Shown: piece by piece, positions 47,701 through 58,633 of the stretch
Layout of the letters: every line of letters starts with the position of its first letter
How positions within the stretch are numbered: position 1 is the stretch's first letter
Assembly: GCA_038501625.1 (NCBI GenBank)
Contig: JAZAYU010000008.1
Coordinates: 2,170,001-2,234,000, forward strand
Direction: 5' to 3'
From: Corbicula japonica
Taxonomy: Eukaryota; Mollusca; Bivalvia; Venerida; Cyrenidae
Length of the DNA stretch: 64,000 nt
Translations under genes and position numbers: made by a program
Notes under the pieces: model-generated
What the model was told of the DNA's origin: nothing
Seen by the model: only the letters and a program-made list of their open reading frames with translations
The model's database searches: none

Positions 47701-50700
47701 TAACATTGACGGCTACTTGAAATAATATCATTCCTTTAAAGATATAAGTACATGAATATTGCTTTATTATCAGCAAATAAACACTTTATAGTAGGGTAAT
47801 CTCAATTAGGCTTTTTCAACCTAATAATTCATAGTACTTTAAACATACTTAGTACCTTTTCATCTTTAGGAAATGCTTAAAAAATACTTTGAATAATGAA
47901 ATTATATATCTGAAAGATTTGAGTAAGAATGTAATGTAATCTTCATATATTTGTAGACAGTGTACACTAGCTACTCATCTGTCATTAGATACCTTTTTAT
48001 GTCTCCGAAGTCTGGGGCTTCAAGGTGACACAGGAGACCTAGAGCCTGGTGTGTAGACTGATCCTCAGACTGTATATCATCAAAGTCTCCCGGTAATCGC
48101 CACAATGCTGCCTTCATCTCAGCCTTGCTCTCAGATGCTGTATCAACAATCAGCATACATCATTAACCTTAACTAAGGGTGATATGAATCATAGTTTCTT
48201 ATTTTGACAGAAAATAAAAACTTCACCATTAATTCTGTAACCTTTTCCAACAAACTTCTACAATATACTAACATTATAACAAGTGACAGAATCGGAAATA
48301 ATATACACTTACAAAGCACTACTGAGTGTTTATAGGGCAGTATACTGGTGAAATAACATGTGAAAAAGTTTAGTATCTAAGTTACAATGTGAAGGGCTCA
48401 CAAGATACACTGGCCAGGCCAGAAATATACTGTATAATGGGTTATTTTCGCCAGCATAATATTTTCGCTATTTTTGCGAATGTAAATAATAAACAACAAA
48501 AATTCCCAACTTAACTTTCGCGAAGTGCACTATATTGATAAACTTTATGCTATGCTTGATTAAATCTGCCGTTACTATTTCTTTATGTTCTAGGTTAATA
48601 GAGTATATCCCATAGTGCACAAATTCAGTAAACTCTTCAGGCAGATTAGATAAGTACAATTTCGGGATCGGTATTGATGACTAGCTTCAAATCATGGGTA
48701 GGGATAATTTCATTCTTTAAAAATTTGTTGCATATACTATGTTTTACAAAAAATGCAGATGATTGTTACTTAATAAGCTGTTTGAAAAGGTATTATAATT
48801 GCCCCAGAGGGCTAAAGGTTAATTATCGCTTCAAAACGACTATAGGCCTATCTGTGGTGGTCACGGTTATTATTCCCTCGATAAAAACATAATCACCATT
48901 GTTATTAATGTCAATTATGCTACGGGCAATTTGGTTTATAACAGTTTGATAAAATACCACTCTTAAATGCTCATCTTTCACACCATAGCAAACGCTCCAT
49001 TTAATAATACTTATTTTATAGGTTCATTTGCTGGTACAGGATAACAAGAACTTTAGCAATGTGAATGCCCTGCAACACAAAAAACGCAAAAATTAATTTC
49101 TTCACGCACAAATTCGCTAAAATTACAACCGCGAAAATTTAAATTATGGTAAAATCGCGAAAATTTTTGGTCGTTAAAATAATCCATTACACGGTACCTC
49201 AAATCGTAATACCTTTTTAATTATAGAATGCCATCACCTGAATTACTTTTTAATGGTGTCACTGAAGACAATGTCTGTATCAAATAAGAAATGACTACTT
49301 ACTTTTATTGTAGCATGTTGTCAACAGGTTCTGATCCACAGATGAAGCACTAATATGCCAGATTTCCCCTTCCTTGTGCAGGAAGATGTTTTTATTGATA
49401 ACGTTGTTCTCATCATCAAAATCTATGTGGTGAACCTGAAAAAAGACATGCATAGACACAAACTGAGACTGGGTCTCAAACAAAAGCGCACATTTCTAAC
49501 AATTATCTGGGCCCCAAATCATAAAACTTAAACTGTAGACCAGCCTCAAATCTAAAGCATCTGATTGGCTGAAATGGCAACTGGAGATTTTAGACTAGTC
49601 TCCAATCACAGTTTTATGATCTTGGGCCCCGACTACTAACTATTATTGATGCTGTTGACAAGTGGCAAAATATCCAAAATTTAATTATACCTATGCTGGG
49701 AACTGAACAGAGACTTCTGAAAAAAAGTGAAATACATTTTCTAAAATTCACAAATGTATAAATGAGAAACTGGCACCTGATTTTCCTGTCTCAGAGACTG
49801 TGTACCAACCAGGAATCTGATCTGTTCAGTATCTCCATCTTGAGCTGCAAGCGCCCTTGCCTAAAATAAAAACAGGTGAGCTAAAAATCGGACAATGTAG
49901 TTTGACTCATATATTTCCTGGAATTACTTGTAATTCAACAGCTTGTGTAGAATTACAAAATAGGATAGTGATGATGTAGAACTTTTGGAGTGCATACAAG
50001 ATGAATTTTTACAAGAGAAAAGTAAAAATTTCATGGATAATTTTATTGTTCAGTGAACTAAGTCTAGTTTGACATTTAAACACATGTGTTACTGACAAAC
50101 AGATGCTCTGCTCCAAAAAGTGTGATGTATAATGATGTATTGGATGCTTTATGCCAATCTTCAAAATGATGTGGTGGCAAGCAAATAGGTCGTGGTATTG
50201 AAGCAGCGAGGTGGCGCTGATGCCAAGTCAATTTAAAGTGTATCATCATTAACTGTCTCTATTTATTGCACTTATTTTTGAAAATAAAAACAATGGAATA
50301 CATAATTATATTTTCAGAGTGAGTAAATGTTCCATCAAAGTAGTACATATTAATGATGGACAATCGGCTGGAATTTCAACCTTGATTAATCGGAACTTTC
50401 AACCAACTAATTAATCGCCTAATCGGCAATTATCGGACATTTAAGAAGTTATATCGAATTCACACATTATACACTTAAAACAAAAAAAATACAGTTTAAA
50501 CATGTATTGTTTTGATCCGCTCCGCTGGACTTGGTTTTGTTCAGTTGTCATTGGTCTCTGAAAAAAATTCCTGGCTTGCGTATTTTTCTACCACAGTGAT
50601 TCTGCATATGATTCTTACTGTGTGCTTGTAATTCATTACCTTAAAATCGATTAAGGTGCTTTCCTGACAACTGCATGTTTGCAATTTATTTATTTCTTTC

Positions 50701-53700
50701 TTTTAAAAAAACATATAAAGACTGGTGGTATGACATTCTTATTACAGGCTGGTTCCAGTACTGCTAACTGCACCTAGTATAATGTTTTGTAATTGTGAAC
50801 AATTGGTTTGTTCAGTGCTACTTGTACCAAATCTAAATCTATACTAAGTCCAGTCAAGATCAATGATAGGTTGAAAAGACGAATTCTTCAATCAGAACTC
50901 AAGGAAAGTGAACTATATCAATGAAGTTGTATTATTTGGAAAATGCTTTTGCAGTACCTAGGCATAGCCTAATTCATATTAGCCAACGTTAAGTTTTCGT
51001 GACGGACCGACGGACCGCCGGATGGACAAAGCGGTCCCTATGTATCGCCATTTCTTCGAAAGGGCGACACAAAAACAATGTCGCGGGGTTATGGGGCGAC
51101 AACAACAAATTTTACATGCCGGTTAACTGCATGTGTAGGCGGTATCAGGACATCTCGACCCCTTACCATTTCGACCCCTATATATTTTCTGAGACATTTC
51201 AACCCCTTGCCATTTTGACCCCTGGTTTGAAGACACTGCGGCCCCTACCTGGTTGGACACTTCGACCCCTACTTTTAAAAACTATTATAATATGTTCAAA
51301 TATATTTTTGACTATTAAATGCAGAATTGGTATTAAAATATAAATTTGTTGATTTATTTTGCAAGGTTGTGTTACAACTTGAACTAAGTAGAAACACAAA
51401 ATTTTGAAAAATCAGTCAAATTTTAACTTATTTGATATGCGGAAACAAATATGTTCAGAAATTATCAATGAAATTTAAAATTTATGCTGCTTTATCAGTC
51501 TCCCGATTTACCGAAATCGGCCCAATTACCGAAATCGACTGGGAATTACCGAAATCGACTTTATAAATTCGTTTTTCTCAGTTATTAATGATTATTTTTA
51601 TATCAATTGTGATTGTATAATGATTATTCATTACAATATAGATGATTCAATTCAGAAATTTACCGAAATCTGCCCAATTACCGAAATCGACTGGGAATTA
51701 CAGAAATCGACTTTATAAATTCGTTTTACTCAGTTATTAATGATTATTTTTATATCAATTGTGATTGTATAATGATTATTCATTACAATATAGATGATTC
51801 AATTCAGAAATCTGATTTGAAATTGTAAAAATGACCGTAGATTTGCGTACTAAAATTTAACGTTGTAGGCCACAAACCGAAATCGCCATGAAAACTTCAT
51901 ATTCATATCTTAAATTTGTCTTTAATCTTAAATAAACTGTTATTAATAAAAAAATGTTCATACTGACATCTTAATACGTTTTTATTTATTAAATTTTTGT
52001 AAAACTTGTTCAAAAAAGTATGCGAGCGAATATCCAAAAGCGGGTTGTAAAGAGATACTGAACTACCGAAAGCGACTTTTTACATTCATTTTTCCTTGTT
52101 ATAAGTGATTTTGTCTTTATTAATTGTGATAATATAATGAATGTTCATGAAAATATAGATGATTAAATTCAGAAATGTCATTTGAAATTGTAAAATGACC
52201 GTAGAAATGCGTACTAACATTTAACGCTGTATGCCACAAACCGAAATCGGCTTTTTAAAAATAAATAAAAGTTTGGTATTGATACAGCCAGTTTTGGCAT
52301 ACTTTTATGTGCTTTATAATCATTGAGAGGATTCTTCAAAATCTGTGCAAAATTCGTTTGATTAACGCATTTAATCGAAGGAAAGTTTATTTGTGTGTTG
52401 GTATCACCTTTTAAACGTGATAATTAATATTATTTGTCCACACGGAAGTCTAGAAAGGCGATAATTGTTACAAAAGACCATCAACCCCAGGTAAATCAAC
52501 AGGTTAGAAATATGTGACACTTTGTGTATTAACAATCTGTCATATTTAGTCACAAAAAGTTGATAATTATAAGAAATGCATAAATAAATTAAAATCGTCA
52601 CACAAAGAGACTTCAAAAATGTACAAGAATAACAGCTCAATCTATGTCTTTTCATTTTGAAATCAAATGTTAAACATAGATCTGCATTTCAACATGCCTT
52701 GGCTGGTAAATTCACAAATACCCAAAAGCATAAAAAAATCTTTAAAAAAAATAAGTTACTTATAAGTTATTTGTAAAAGTTACATGTTTACCATTTACAA
52801 TTTAGAAATTTAAAAAATTGTATGGAAAATTTATTTAAATTGCAATCCACAAATTGAAATCTCTACATTTAAAGCATATCTCCGAACTCATTTGAAGTAT
52901 ATTATTATTTCATTGCACTGTAAATGCATAATTACTATGAAGTGATTGGTATTAATTGTATTGGTTAGGCTCGTACATGTTTGTTTGTTATTGTATTTGT
53001 GTATATATATTTTGTCGTTGAATTAAATTCCATTTAAAACATGGAAGATTACTTCTTTTTTTTTCGATTTAAAAGTGGATATTTGTTTTTATTCAGCTCA
53101 TTTGGAAATAATCTGCGAGGTCGTTAGATTATTGTCCCGCTGTCCAATATATCTCTGAAATACGTTTATAACATGATGTATATCATGCAAAATTTATTTT
53201 TTTCCGGATTTATAAAAGCATACCTGTGAACCTTTATTCGTGCTCAGGTGGGAGAATGACTCCAAAAAAGTGGGAGATCAGGGTAAAAAAGTGGGAGATT
53301 TTACGAAGCGTTGTTTTATGGTAAATTGTTTAACATTTTTAGCTCGGGATAGTGAGAATATATCAAATTTACTCTTGTTTTTCTTGTCAGATATACTTTT
53401 ATTCTGAGACCTCTAGTTTACAAACACTACTAAACATAAATAAAATATTTTTTTAATAAATAAATAATTTATTTGACATAAAGAATCGACAGCAAAAAAG
53501 TTAAACAATCACTATCTTACTCAGGATTAGACAGAAAATTTCCAGGAAAGGGGATGTTTGTGTCAGTCATATGATGATTTCATACATTCTGGCCCAAGAA
53601 ATGGGGTCAATCAACCCCACTGAACCCCTTCTAGATCCACCCTGTTATTTGTCATATCAAACAGTGTATTCGTTAGTGACCATTACTGTTAAACATCTTC

Positions 53701-56700
53701 AATAGCTTTAACAGTTTATTTCTAAAGTACACACGCTTTCTTAGTAGCACTTTGAAATTTATCACGAGCATCAATCTAAAGTGCGTGTGGTGTCTTTGAT
53801 GTCCACCTTTACCCTAATGCTAATGACCAACTCGGTAATTTCATTTGTGCACATGTAAGGTGAGATTATCAATAATTGTTACCAAAACATCAACCTGTCT
53901 GAAGTTCAAGGCCATGCATGACATTTCATTGACTGGTAATCCATTTACGACTTCCTGTCATTCAAAAAGGTGCCAAAATATTGTAAACCAGTCTAATTTG
54001 TTCTCGCGTGATGAAAGCATGATCGTAAATGTGTTTTAATGGGGAGATTTCGTAAATGTTACATGGAAATGTCAAAAGTCGGGAGAAATAGCATAATATG
54101 CGGGAGGCAGGAGATTGGACTTAAAAATCGGGAGTCTACGGCCTAAGTCGGGAGGGTTCACAGGTATGTAAAATAAGGGGTCGAGATGTCCATAAAAATT
54201 AAGGGGTTCAAATGTCCTAGGGGTTGAAGTGGCAGGGGTCAAAATGTCTTAGGGGTCAAAAAGGTAAGGGGTCGAATTGGTTAGGGGTCGAAGTGTCCGA
54301 CAGCCGTGTAGGCTACCAAAAATTTTCGTCGGAAGTAGCATTGTGAAAAAAGAAACTATTGAGTGAAGTATTGTTGTGTGCAAGTTGAAAACACGTGTCG
54401 GGCGGTTATAAATGCACGGGCGCTAGTTTGGGCGAATACGGTAACCCTTATTAGATAGAAAAAGAGGGTGTCGGACATTTCAACCCCTCGACATTTCAAC
54501 CCTTTCTTCAAAACGAAGACTTTTCAACCCCTCGACATTTCAACCCCTGAAATGAAGTCTTTTCAACCCATATCCCATTGGACATTTCAACCCCTGAAAT
54601 GAAGTCTTTTCAACCCATCTTTTTATATGTCAACCCTTAACTTTGAAGACATTTCAACCCCTATTATTGAAGACATTTCAACCCCTCTGGTAAAACAAAA
54701 CAAAGGCATTTCAACCACTACTAATTTGTATTACATACAACGTCATATGACGCTCAACGATCTCCACAAGCTAACATGTCTGCGCAGTGGCGGATCCAGG
54801 ATTTCAGCAAAGGGGGTTCAACTCAGTGAGTCGTATTTTTAACAGCGTCAATTTGCAACTGAGCTAAAAATTTCAGTCATTCAGACCATTTCAGGGTTCT
54901 CAATAAATGATGTTTGTAAATTTTAATTTAAGAGTCCTTACTAATCATGGGGTCCCCTGAAAATTTTGATAATTTATATACCAAGTCCTGCATTCTGAGG
55001 TATTTTGCAGGAATTTTAAAGCAGGTTTTGAACTACTCCTTCATACTTGATTTTAACTATTTCCTTGCGAACAGTAGTGATGCAATTATACGCACTCAGG
55101 TCCAAATACTCTGCCTCATTATCTGAGTCTAGATATGGGACTTACAATGTTTCAACTCAAGAAGTTGTTAATTAGAGAAAAACTGCTCGAAATGGCTACG
55201 TCCAGGGTTCCCAGTTTCTGGTCAATACTTTCGCCAGTTGGAAAATGTTGAAGACATTTTGGATGCACTAATAACTGTTTGTGGTGGGATGGGGTTTAGA
55301 GAGAAAATTAGCTGTGCAGAGATACTTTTGGTTTCCTACTGGACAAAAACTATCATTATATTTTGAATCATTTTGCATAAAACAAATTTATGAACATTAA
55401 TGTGCCGAGTCCATAGTCAACTTTTAAAAGTGATGGCTTTACTGTATAAGTAAAGTAAACACTGTGTATGGAGAAAAAATCGTCGGATTTCTTTTACTGT
55501 CTGAAATTATACGTTGATGTGGAAAATCTTTATTGAAGTAAAGAAATTAGAGGGATACTTTGGTTTTTTTTTTATGTATTTCAAACAGCTTAACTACAAT
55601 AGAATATTTAGAACCTTCCTCACTAGGTATCAGAACTTGGCAAATAATCCGCTGGCTTTCACCACAGTCCTGTCAAAACTTGTCAGAATAATAAAATATC
55701 TTGTTTTCATAAACATAACATGCATGTATAATTTCTATTAAAACTTAATTTCTTTCTTGTATTGCAAATATAAGCATAAGAATGAATGTTACATTTTATA
55801 CCACAGACTCTAACTGCAAATTTTAATAAGTTTCAAAAGGTCCTGTGATTTATCAGATTCCCATGACGATAGATTGGGGGATGCAAGAAACATGCCAAGC
55901 AAGAAACAAAACAAGTTTTCCATTGATAAACAATCGACAACTTTGTTGTTGTTTGATTAAATGTTAAGCAGAATGGTCACATGCAGTGGCAAGTGTGCAG
56001 GGGTGCGAAGTTGTTTATTGGCAATACACAGGTTAGAATTGAGAGCAAGTAATATGCGTGAAGTCCAAGTTTTGACACTCGAGACCATCACAGAGGCCTC
56101 ATTTTTGTCGTCAAATGAAACAATTTTGCATGAAACGTGAAGGTTCTTTTTGGAAACCATTAATATTGATTCGTATCTACAAACTTCGAACCTCAAACCA
56201 CCCAGTACAAAAAATCGGGGAAATTAGGGGGGTTCGTCCGACCCCCCCCTGGATCCGCCACTGCTGCGGTTTTGAACCATTCTGAATGTAAAGCATTTAT
56301 TAATCACCGACATTTTTTAAATGTATTGGGATGCAAATGTTTATTTTTTATGACGCTTGTTTCCTATACCGGTAATTTATTTGTCTTCATCATTAGAATT
56401 TAGACCAAATATACGTTTTAAATATACCTTAAATGGAATCACATATACAATTATTTATTCTTCATTGGTACATAGGTCCAGAAATAATTTTATTTAAAAA
56501 AACAGTGATGAATTTGAAAAAAAAGAATCGTTCAAGTTAAAGTTCTATGTGTGATTGGACTGATTGGATTGTGATAGAGAAATAATTATTGAATATATTT
56601 ATGTTATAAAAGCATAAAATTGTTGTGACTCCTTAATTATTATTGTTGGGTGTATTATTAGAAAAGAACAAATGATCAAAAGGTGATACTGAAAGGTGTG

Positions 56701-57648
56701 ATAATTTGATAACTGTGTTTTTAATAATTATTTAACTATGATTGTCGGTTTGGTCACGCAAGAGGCTAAACTGGTAACAATTCACACCCAGCTAGTGGGA
56801 GAGGGTGTCAGAAGGAACAGAAGAGAGATATATAACGAGATGGACAAAGAGATTAGAGACTAGAGCGGATCATTAGCTCAGTGGTTAGCGAGTCTGCCTC
56901 TGAGCCCAGGGATCGCTGGTTCGATCCCCCGCTACTCCAACTAAAATTACTAACAGTCTTTTGGACAAGACGTTAAACTGAGGTCCAGTGTAGTGGTGCT
57001 ATACACCGGGCACTTAAAAGAACCAGGGACGATTCTGGAATTGGAGAGGCCTCTGTATCTTGCACTATCCTCCAAAACCTAAAATTATCTTGCACTATCC
57101 TCCAAAACCTAAAATGACTAACACTCTTCTGGAGGCTATGGGCTTCCGGTAGCGACGATAAATAAAACTAAAGAAAGAAAGATTAGAGACTTATTGGATG
57201 AGTATGATGATCATAAAATTTTGTGCGAGGAATTTATGAAGAAGATCGACGACAATTTCAGTTAAGACAGAGGGGTTGAAATGTCTTTATTTTTAGGGGT
57301 TGAAATGTCTTCGTTATTTTGAGGGGTTGAAATGTCTTACATATTTTGGGTGTTGAAATACCAGAGGGGTTGAAAAGTCTTGGATTGTACAAATTACATA
57401 AGGGTTGAAATGTCGAGGGGTTGAAATGTCTCGCTCCCGAAAAAGACCGAGTAACCCCGCACATACTTTTTGAAGTCGCGAAAACCAATGATAAACTGTT
57501 ATAGTGCAAAAGTTCTAAGAATTTTCTAATTCTGATACCACAGTGCTTAGGGTCTACTTATATTCATATGTTCTGTCGGTTGAAAATGATAATGCGTTGC
57601 GCATACTTGAAATTCTAGTCCGTAAATGACCGGCGCTTCGTCTTCCAT
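41607..57648 (-). CDS. EIPR1: EARP and GARP complex-interacting protein 1 (WD40), 9 exons
   Basis: Nine exons with matching phases: 57607-57648, 49777-49860, 49303-49435, 47993-48137, 47466-47565, 45339-45475, 44658-44825, 44029-44190, 41607-41781. They sum to 1146 bases, 381 residues plus stop; the human protein is about 387. The ATG opens [14 protein letters not shown]. Diagnostic phrases are [54 protein letters not shown] and [13 protein letters not shown]. All introns are GT-AG. EIPR1 is a WD40 beta-propeller that binds the endosomal EARP/GARP tethering complexes and helps dense-core vesicle biogenesis and recycling. Introns are filled with repeats; intron 1 is nearly 8 kb. No damage to the frame is seen, so the gene should be functional. 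Confidence 0.96.
42072..43616 (-). mobile_element. Tandem dimer element, copy 2, in EIPR1 intron 8
   Basis: Inverted relative to 28232-30552 with the same two ends (GCCTGTAATGGCGGAAGGGC at the left, CCTATGGACACATTTCTAG at the right) and the same alternating units. It is more diverged, with units near 43080-43400 duplicated (TTCATTATATCAAGACGATGTGTTG appears at 43131 and 43266). Confidence 0.85.
44029..44190 (-). CDS. EIPR1: EIPR1 exon 8
   Basis: 162 bases, [20 protein letters not shown] to DGEDRDS. The acidic [10 protein letters not shown] stretch matches the acidic loop of vertebrate EIPR1. Acceptor TTTTCTAG, donor GTGAGA. Confidence 0.95.
44658..44825 (-). CDS. EIPR1: EIPR1 exon 7
   Basis: 168 bases, [18 protein letters not shown] to SDHSHW. 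Contains the most conserved blade of the protein. Acceptor with a run of T ending CAG, donor GTATGTG. Confidence 0.96.
45339..45475 (-). CDS. EIPR1: EIPR1 exon 6
   Basis: 137 bases, [15 protein letters not shown] to GWDLRSL plus two bases. Acceptor TTTGCTGTCCAG, donor [18 protein letters not shown] is diagnostic. Confidence 0.95.
45615..45754. repeat. Near-perfect 63-bp hairpin
   Basis: Left arm 45615-45677, loop of 14 (45678-45691), right arm 45692-45754. Arms include ACTTATTAGCTGGGAAATATGC and GTTATTGACC with only a few mismatches. It lies in EIPR1 intron 5 and adjoins a second inverted pair. Confidence 0.85.
45757..46085. mobile_element. MITE-like element with TTACATGAACTATAAATA ends
   Basis: TTATTACATGAACTATAAATAG near 45757 is mirrored by CTATTTATAGTTCATGTAATAA at 46063-46084. 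A further copy of the motif lies at about 45929. The centre has GGTCAATATCAGCGAAAGCG, related to the hairpin just to the left. Confidence 0.65.
46708..46792 (-). pseudogene. C-terminal tail exon fragment, copy 3
   Basis: The frame [18 protein letters not shown] ends at TAA (46708-46710). DEK(G/R)TLK and TEH/NEH match the fragment at 3442-3540. It lies in EIPR1 intron 5, on the same strand, but is unrelated to EIPR1. Confidence 0.35.
46919..47098. mobile_element. 180-bp MITE, AGCAGCCACC type
   Basis: ACAGTAAAACCTACCTTAGC is mirrored by GCTAAAGACAGGTTTGACTGT. AGCAGCCACCTG also occurs twice inside. Non-coding, in EIPR1 intron 5. Confidence 0.75.
47466..47565 (-). CDS. EIPR1: EIPR1 exon 5
   Basis: 100 bases, VMWHPTGD to VDTGGGTAQ; a WD blade ends in VVVWDVDTG. 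Acceptor ATATTTCAG, donor GTCAGT. Confidence 0.93.
47993..48137 (-). CDS. EIPR1: EIPR1 exon 4
   Basis: 145 bases, [17 protein letters not shown] to PDFGDIK. Contains an acidic, poorly conserved linker before LLCHLE. Acceptor GATACAG, donor GTATCT. Confidence 0.93.
48428..49196. mobile_element. MITE-like element with TA ends
   Basis: TACTGTATAATGGGTTATTTTCG at 48428 is mirrored by AAAATAATCCATTACACGGTA ending at 49196. GCGAAAAT and TTCGCGAA motifs are frequent near both ends. TA flanks suggest a mariner-type origin. In EIPR1 intron 3. Confidence 0.65.
49303..49435 (-). CDS. EIPR1: EIPR1 exon 3
   Basis: 133 bases, [11 protein letters not shown] to CYNK plus one base. Acceptor TTTTTTCAG, donor GTAAGT. 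Confidence 0.95.
49508..49630. mobile_element. Small MITE with GGGCCC ends
   Basis: GGGCCCCAAATCATAAAAC at the left is mirrored by GTTTTATGATCTTGGGCCCC at the right. About 123 bp, EIPR1 intron 2. Confidence 0.75.
49777..49860 (-). CDS. EIPR1: EIPR1 exon 2
   Basis: 28 codons, [10 protein letters not shown] to LRQENQ, between an ATTTTAG acceptor and a GTGCCA donor. [10 protein letters not shown] is shared with the vertebrate protein. Confidence 0.95.
50976..51073 (+). mobile_element. Right-end fragment of the 17840-18550 family
   Basis: AACGTTAAGTTTTCGTGACGG, GGTCCCTATGTATCG and TTTCTTCGAAAGGGCGACAC match the right end of 17840-18550. The rest of that element is absent. Confidence 0.75.
51505..52260 (+). 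repeat. Tandem copies of a ~154-bp unit with ACCGAAATCG
   Basis: The blocks at 51505 and 51660 are near-identical over about 150 bases (TTATTAATGATTATTTTTATAT, then AATTGTGATTGTATAATGATT). A third, diverged copy lies at about 52065-52255. ACCGAAATCG(A/G)C recurs at the start of each. Confidence 0.8.
53219..54168. mobile_element. Element with CATACCTGTGAACC ends
   Basis: CATACCTGTGAACC at 53219-53232 and its exact complement at 54155-54168. If the TA inside the motif is the target duplication, the element would start CCTGTGAACC (mariner-like, inference). GGGAGA motifs recur near both ends in the same orientation. It adjoins the right arm of fold-back element 2. Confidence 0.7.
54784..56268 (-). 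mobile_element. Element with CAGTGGCGGATCCAGG ends
   Basis: CAGTGGCGGATCCAGG at 54785-54800 is mirrored by CCTGGATCCGCCACTG at 56249-56264 or so. CTGCG stands outside each end and may be the target duplication. The CAGTGGCG start recalls hAT elements, whose 8-bp duplication is not met here. The right 540 bases match 26428-26955. No transposase. Confidence 0.65.
56862..57179 (+). mobile_element. tRNA-derived SINE with 12-bp target duplication
   Basis: The head resembles a tRNA gene: A box TAGCTCAGTGGTTA (56874-56887) and B box GGTTCGATCCC (56918-56928). The body includes GACGTTAAACTGAGGTCC and two copies of TCTTGCACTATCCTCCAAAA. The end is A-rich (AATAAAACTAAAGAAAGAA). AGATTAGAGACT flanks it exactly at 56850-56861 and 57180-57191. 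Transcription would be by RNA polymerase III. Confidence 0.93.
56864..56939 (+). ncRNA. tRNA-like head of the SINE
   Basis: Contains both internal promoter boxes but the acceptor ends do not pair well, so this is a tRNA-derived SINE head and not a tRNA gene. Confidence 0.75.
57607..57648 (-). CDS. EIPR1: EIPR1 exon 1
   Basis: 14 codons from the ATG (57648), ending in CAA before the donor GTATGC; phase 0. +4 G at the start codon. This short exon is easily missed. Confidence 0.93.
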
Positions 57649-58041
57649 CTACTTTTCACTTTTGGTATATGTCGTAAATTCATAGACACGAAAATTCATA
57701 AATAACGAACAGAAGATTATTGCAATAAGTAAAATACGTTTGCTTCAACCGATTTGTCCCAGTTAATGCATTCTTTTATCCTTAATTTACAATATTAAAT
57801 ATATATTAAACTTTTACAACAAACAAAAGTTGTAAATTGGTTACCTCCCTTCCCAAAACTGTCAAACCTGTGATTGAGGCAGTAGTTTTTGAGCCTGAGC
57901 AGGGTCTATAGGTATGGCTCCACAATAGTATTTTGTAGCTTTTATGTGATTTAATACTCGTTAAAATGATAGTTTCGACGTACTGTCACAGCACTAATAT
58001 CCAAGTATGGCAGTAAAATTTAAAAAATCTAAATTCATGCC

Positions 58042-58339
58042 TTATGTGATGCTATTGCTAATCACACCTTTATCAAGTATCTTCCTAATGACATTAAACA
58101 ATATTGCATGCATGAGTTTCCTTTTAAAATTCAATATGTTTATCCTGGATATTAAGAACTTGAAATCAGAAAATTGCAATGCTTGATCATCATTTGCATC
58201 CATATTCAGTGATTGTTTAATCATCTCGCTGTTTAGCTCAGCAGGAATTTTTTGTACACTTTGGTGTAATGAATCAACATTCTTGAACAAACTATAAAAC
58301 TCTGTTGATAACGTCAACAGTGTTGTGATGATGCCAGAC
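58042..58339 (-). CDS. Terminal exon of an unrecognised gene
   Basis: Starts after CTCAAAAG (acceptor AG at 58340-58341) and runs SGIITTLLTLSTEFYSLFKN to KILDKGVISNSIT and TAA at 58042. The protein-like composition and amphipathic helices argue for real coding. Its phase (0) fits the donor of the exon at 59053-59194. The polypyrimidine tract is weak. It lies about 390 bases upstream of the EIPR1 start on the same strand, so it would be the 3' end of the neighbouring gene. Function unknown. Confidence 0.5.
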
Positions 58340-58633
58340 TTTTGAGGTAAAGTTCATACTTGACAGAGTTATTCCCCTTTTTGTACATGTACCAGTGTAG
58401 ATCCAGATCAGCTTGTGCATCTGTGCTATCTGATTTTGATATATACAGGTTGCCTTTTGGTCAGAAATAACCTAATAAATCAAGAGTACAGTGAAGATCC
58501 TGATCAGATGACACTGATGTGACTGATTGTTAAAGAAAGTTGATGGGATAACAGCTAAAGAGTAAAGCATCAATATTTCTTCAATAAAATTATGACAGCA
58601 GCTGTTGGTCAGGGTCACATTTGGTATCGGGAC

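Larger units (their letters stand above)
51149..54298. mobile_element. Fold-back element 2, arms of GACCCCTA-type motifs
   Basis: The left arm (51149-51270) repeats motifs such as CATTTCGACCCCT. The right arm (54177-54298) repeats their complement AGGGGTCGAAATG-like motifs in mirror order and ends GGGGTCGAAGTGTC. Motifs are separated by variable AT-rich spacers. The inside holds a tandem duplication (51505-52255) and another element (53219-54168). In EIPR1 intron 1. Confidence 0.6.
56738..57265 (+). pseudogene. Small helical ORF interrupted by a SINE
   Basis: From ATG at 56738 the frame ([20 protein letters not shown] and onward) stays open until a TAG created at the SINE junction (56861). 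After the SINE, the same frame resumes ([20 protein letters not shown]) and stops at 57263-57265, directly before the right arm of fold-back element 3. Both halves are charged and helix-prone. It may be the last part of a gene carried by the element; no family is recognised. Confidence 0.4.
54474..57430. mobile_element. Fold-back element 3, arms of GACATTTCAACCCCT
   Basis: The left arm (54474 to about 54720) repeats GACATTTCAACCCCT with spacers. The right arm (57266-57430) repeats AGGGGTTGAAATGTC. The mirror arrangement matches the fold-back elements at 161-2720 and 51149-54298 but with another motif. Inside are a CAGTGGCGGATCC element and a SINE, both inserted later. In EIPR1 intron 1. Confidence 0.65.

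Noticed and set aside
56864..56939. tRNA gene
   Set aside because: Both Pol III boxes are present, but the acceptor stem does not pair and the copy has SINE body, A-rich tail and target duplication.
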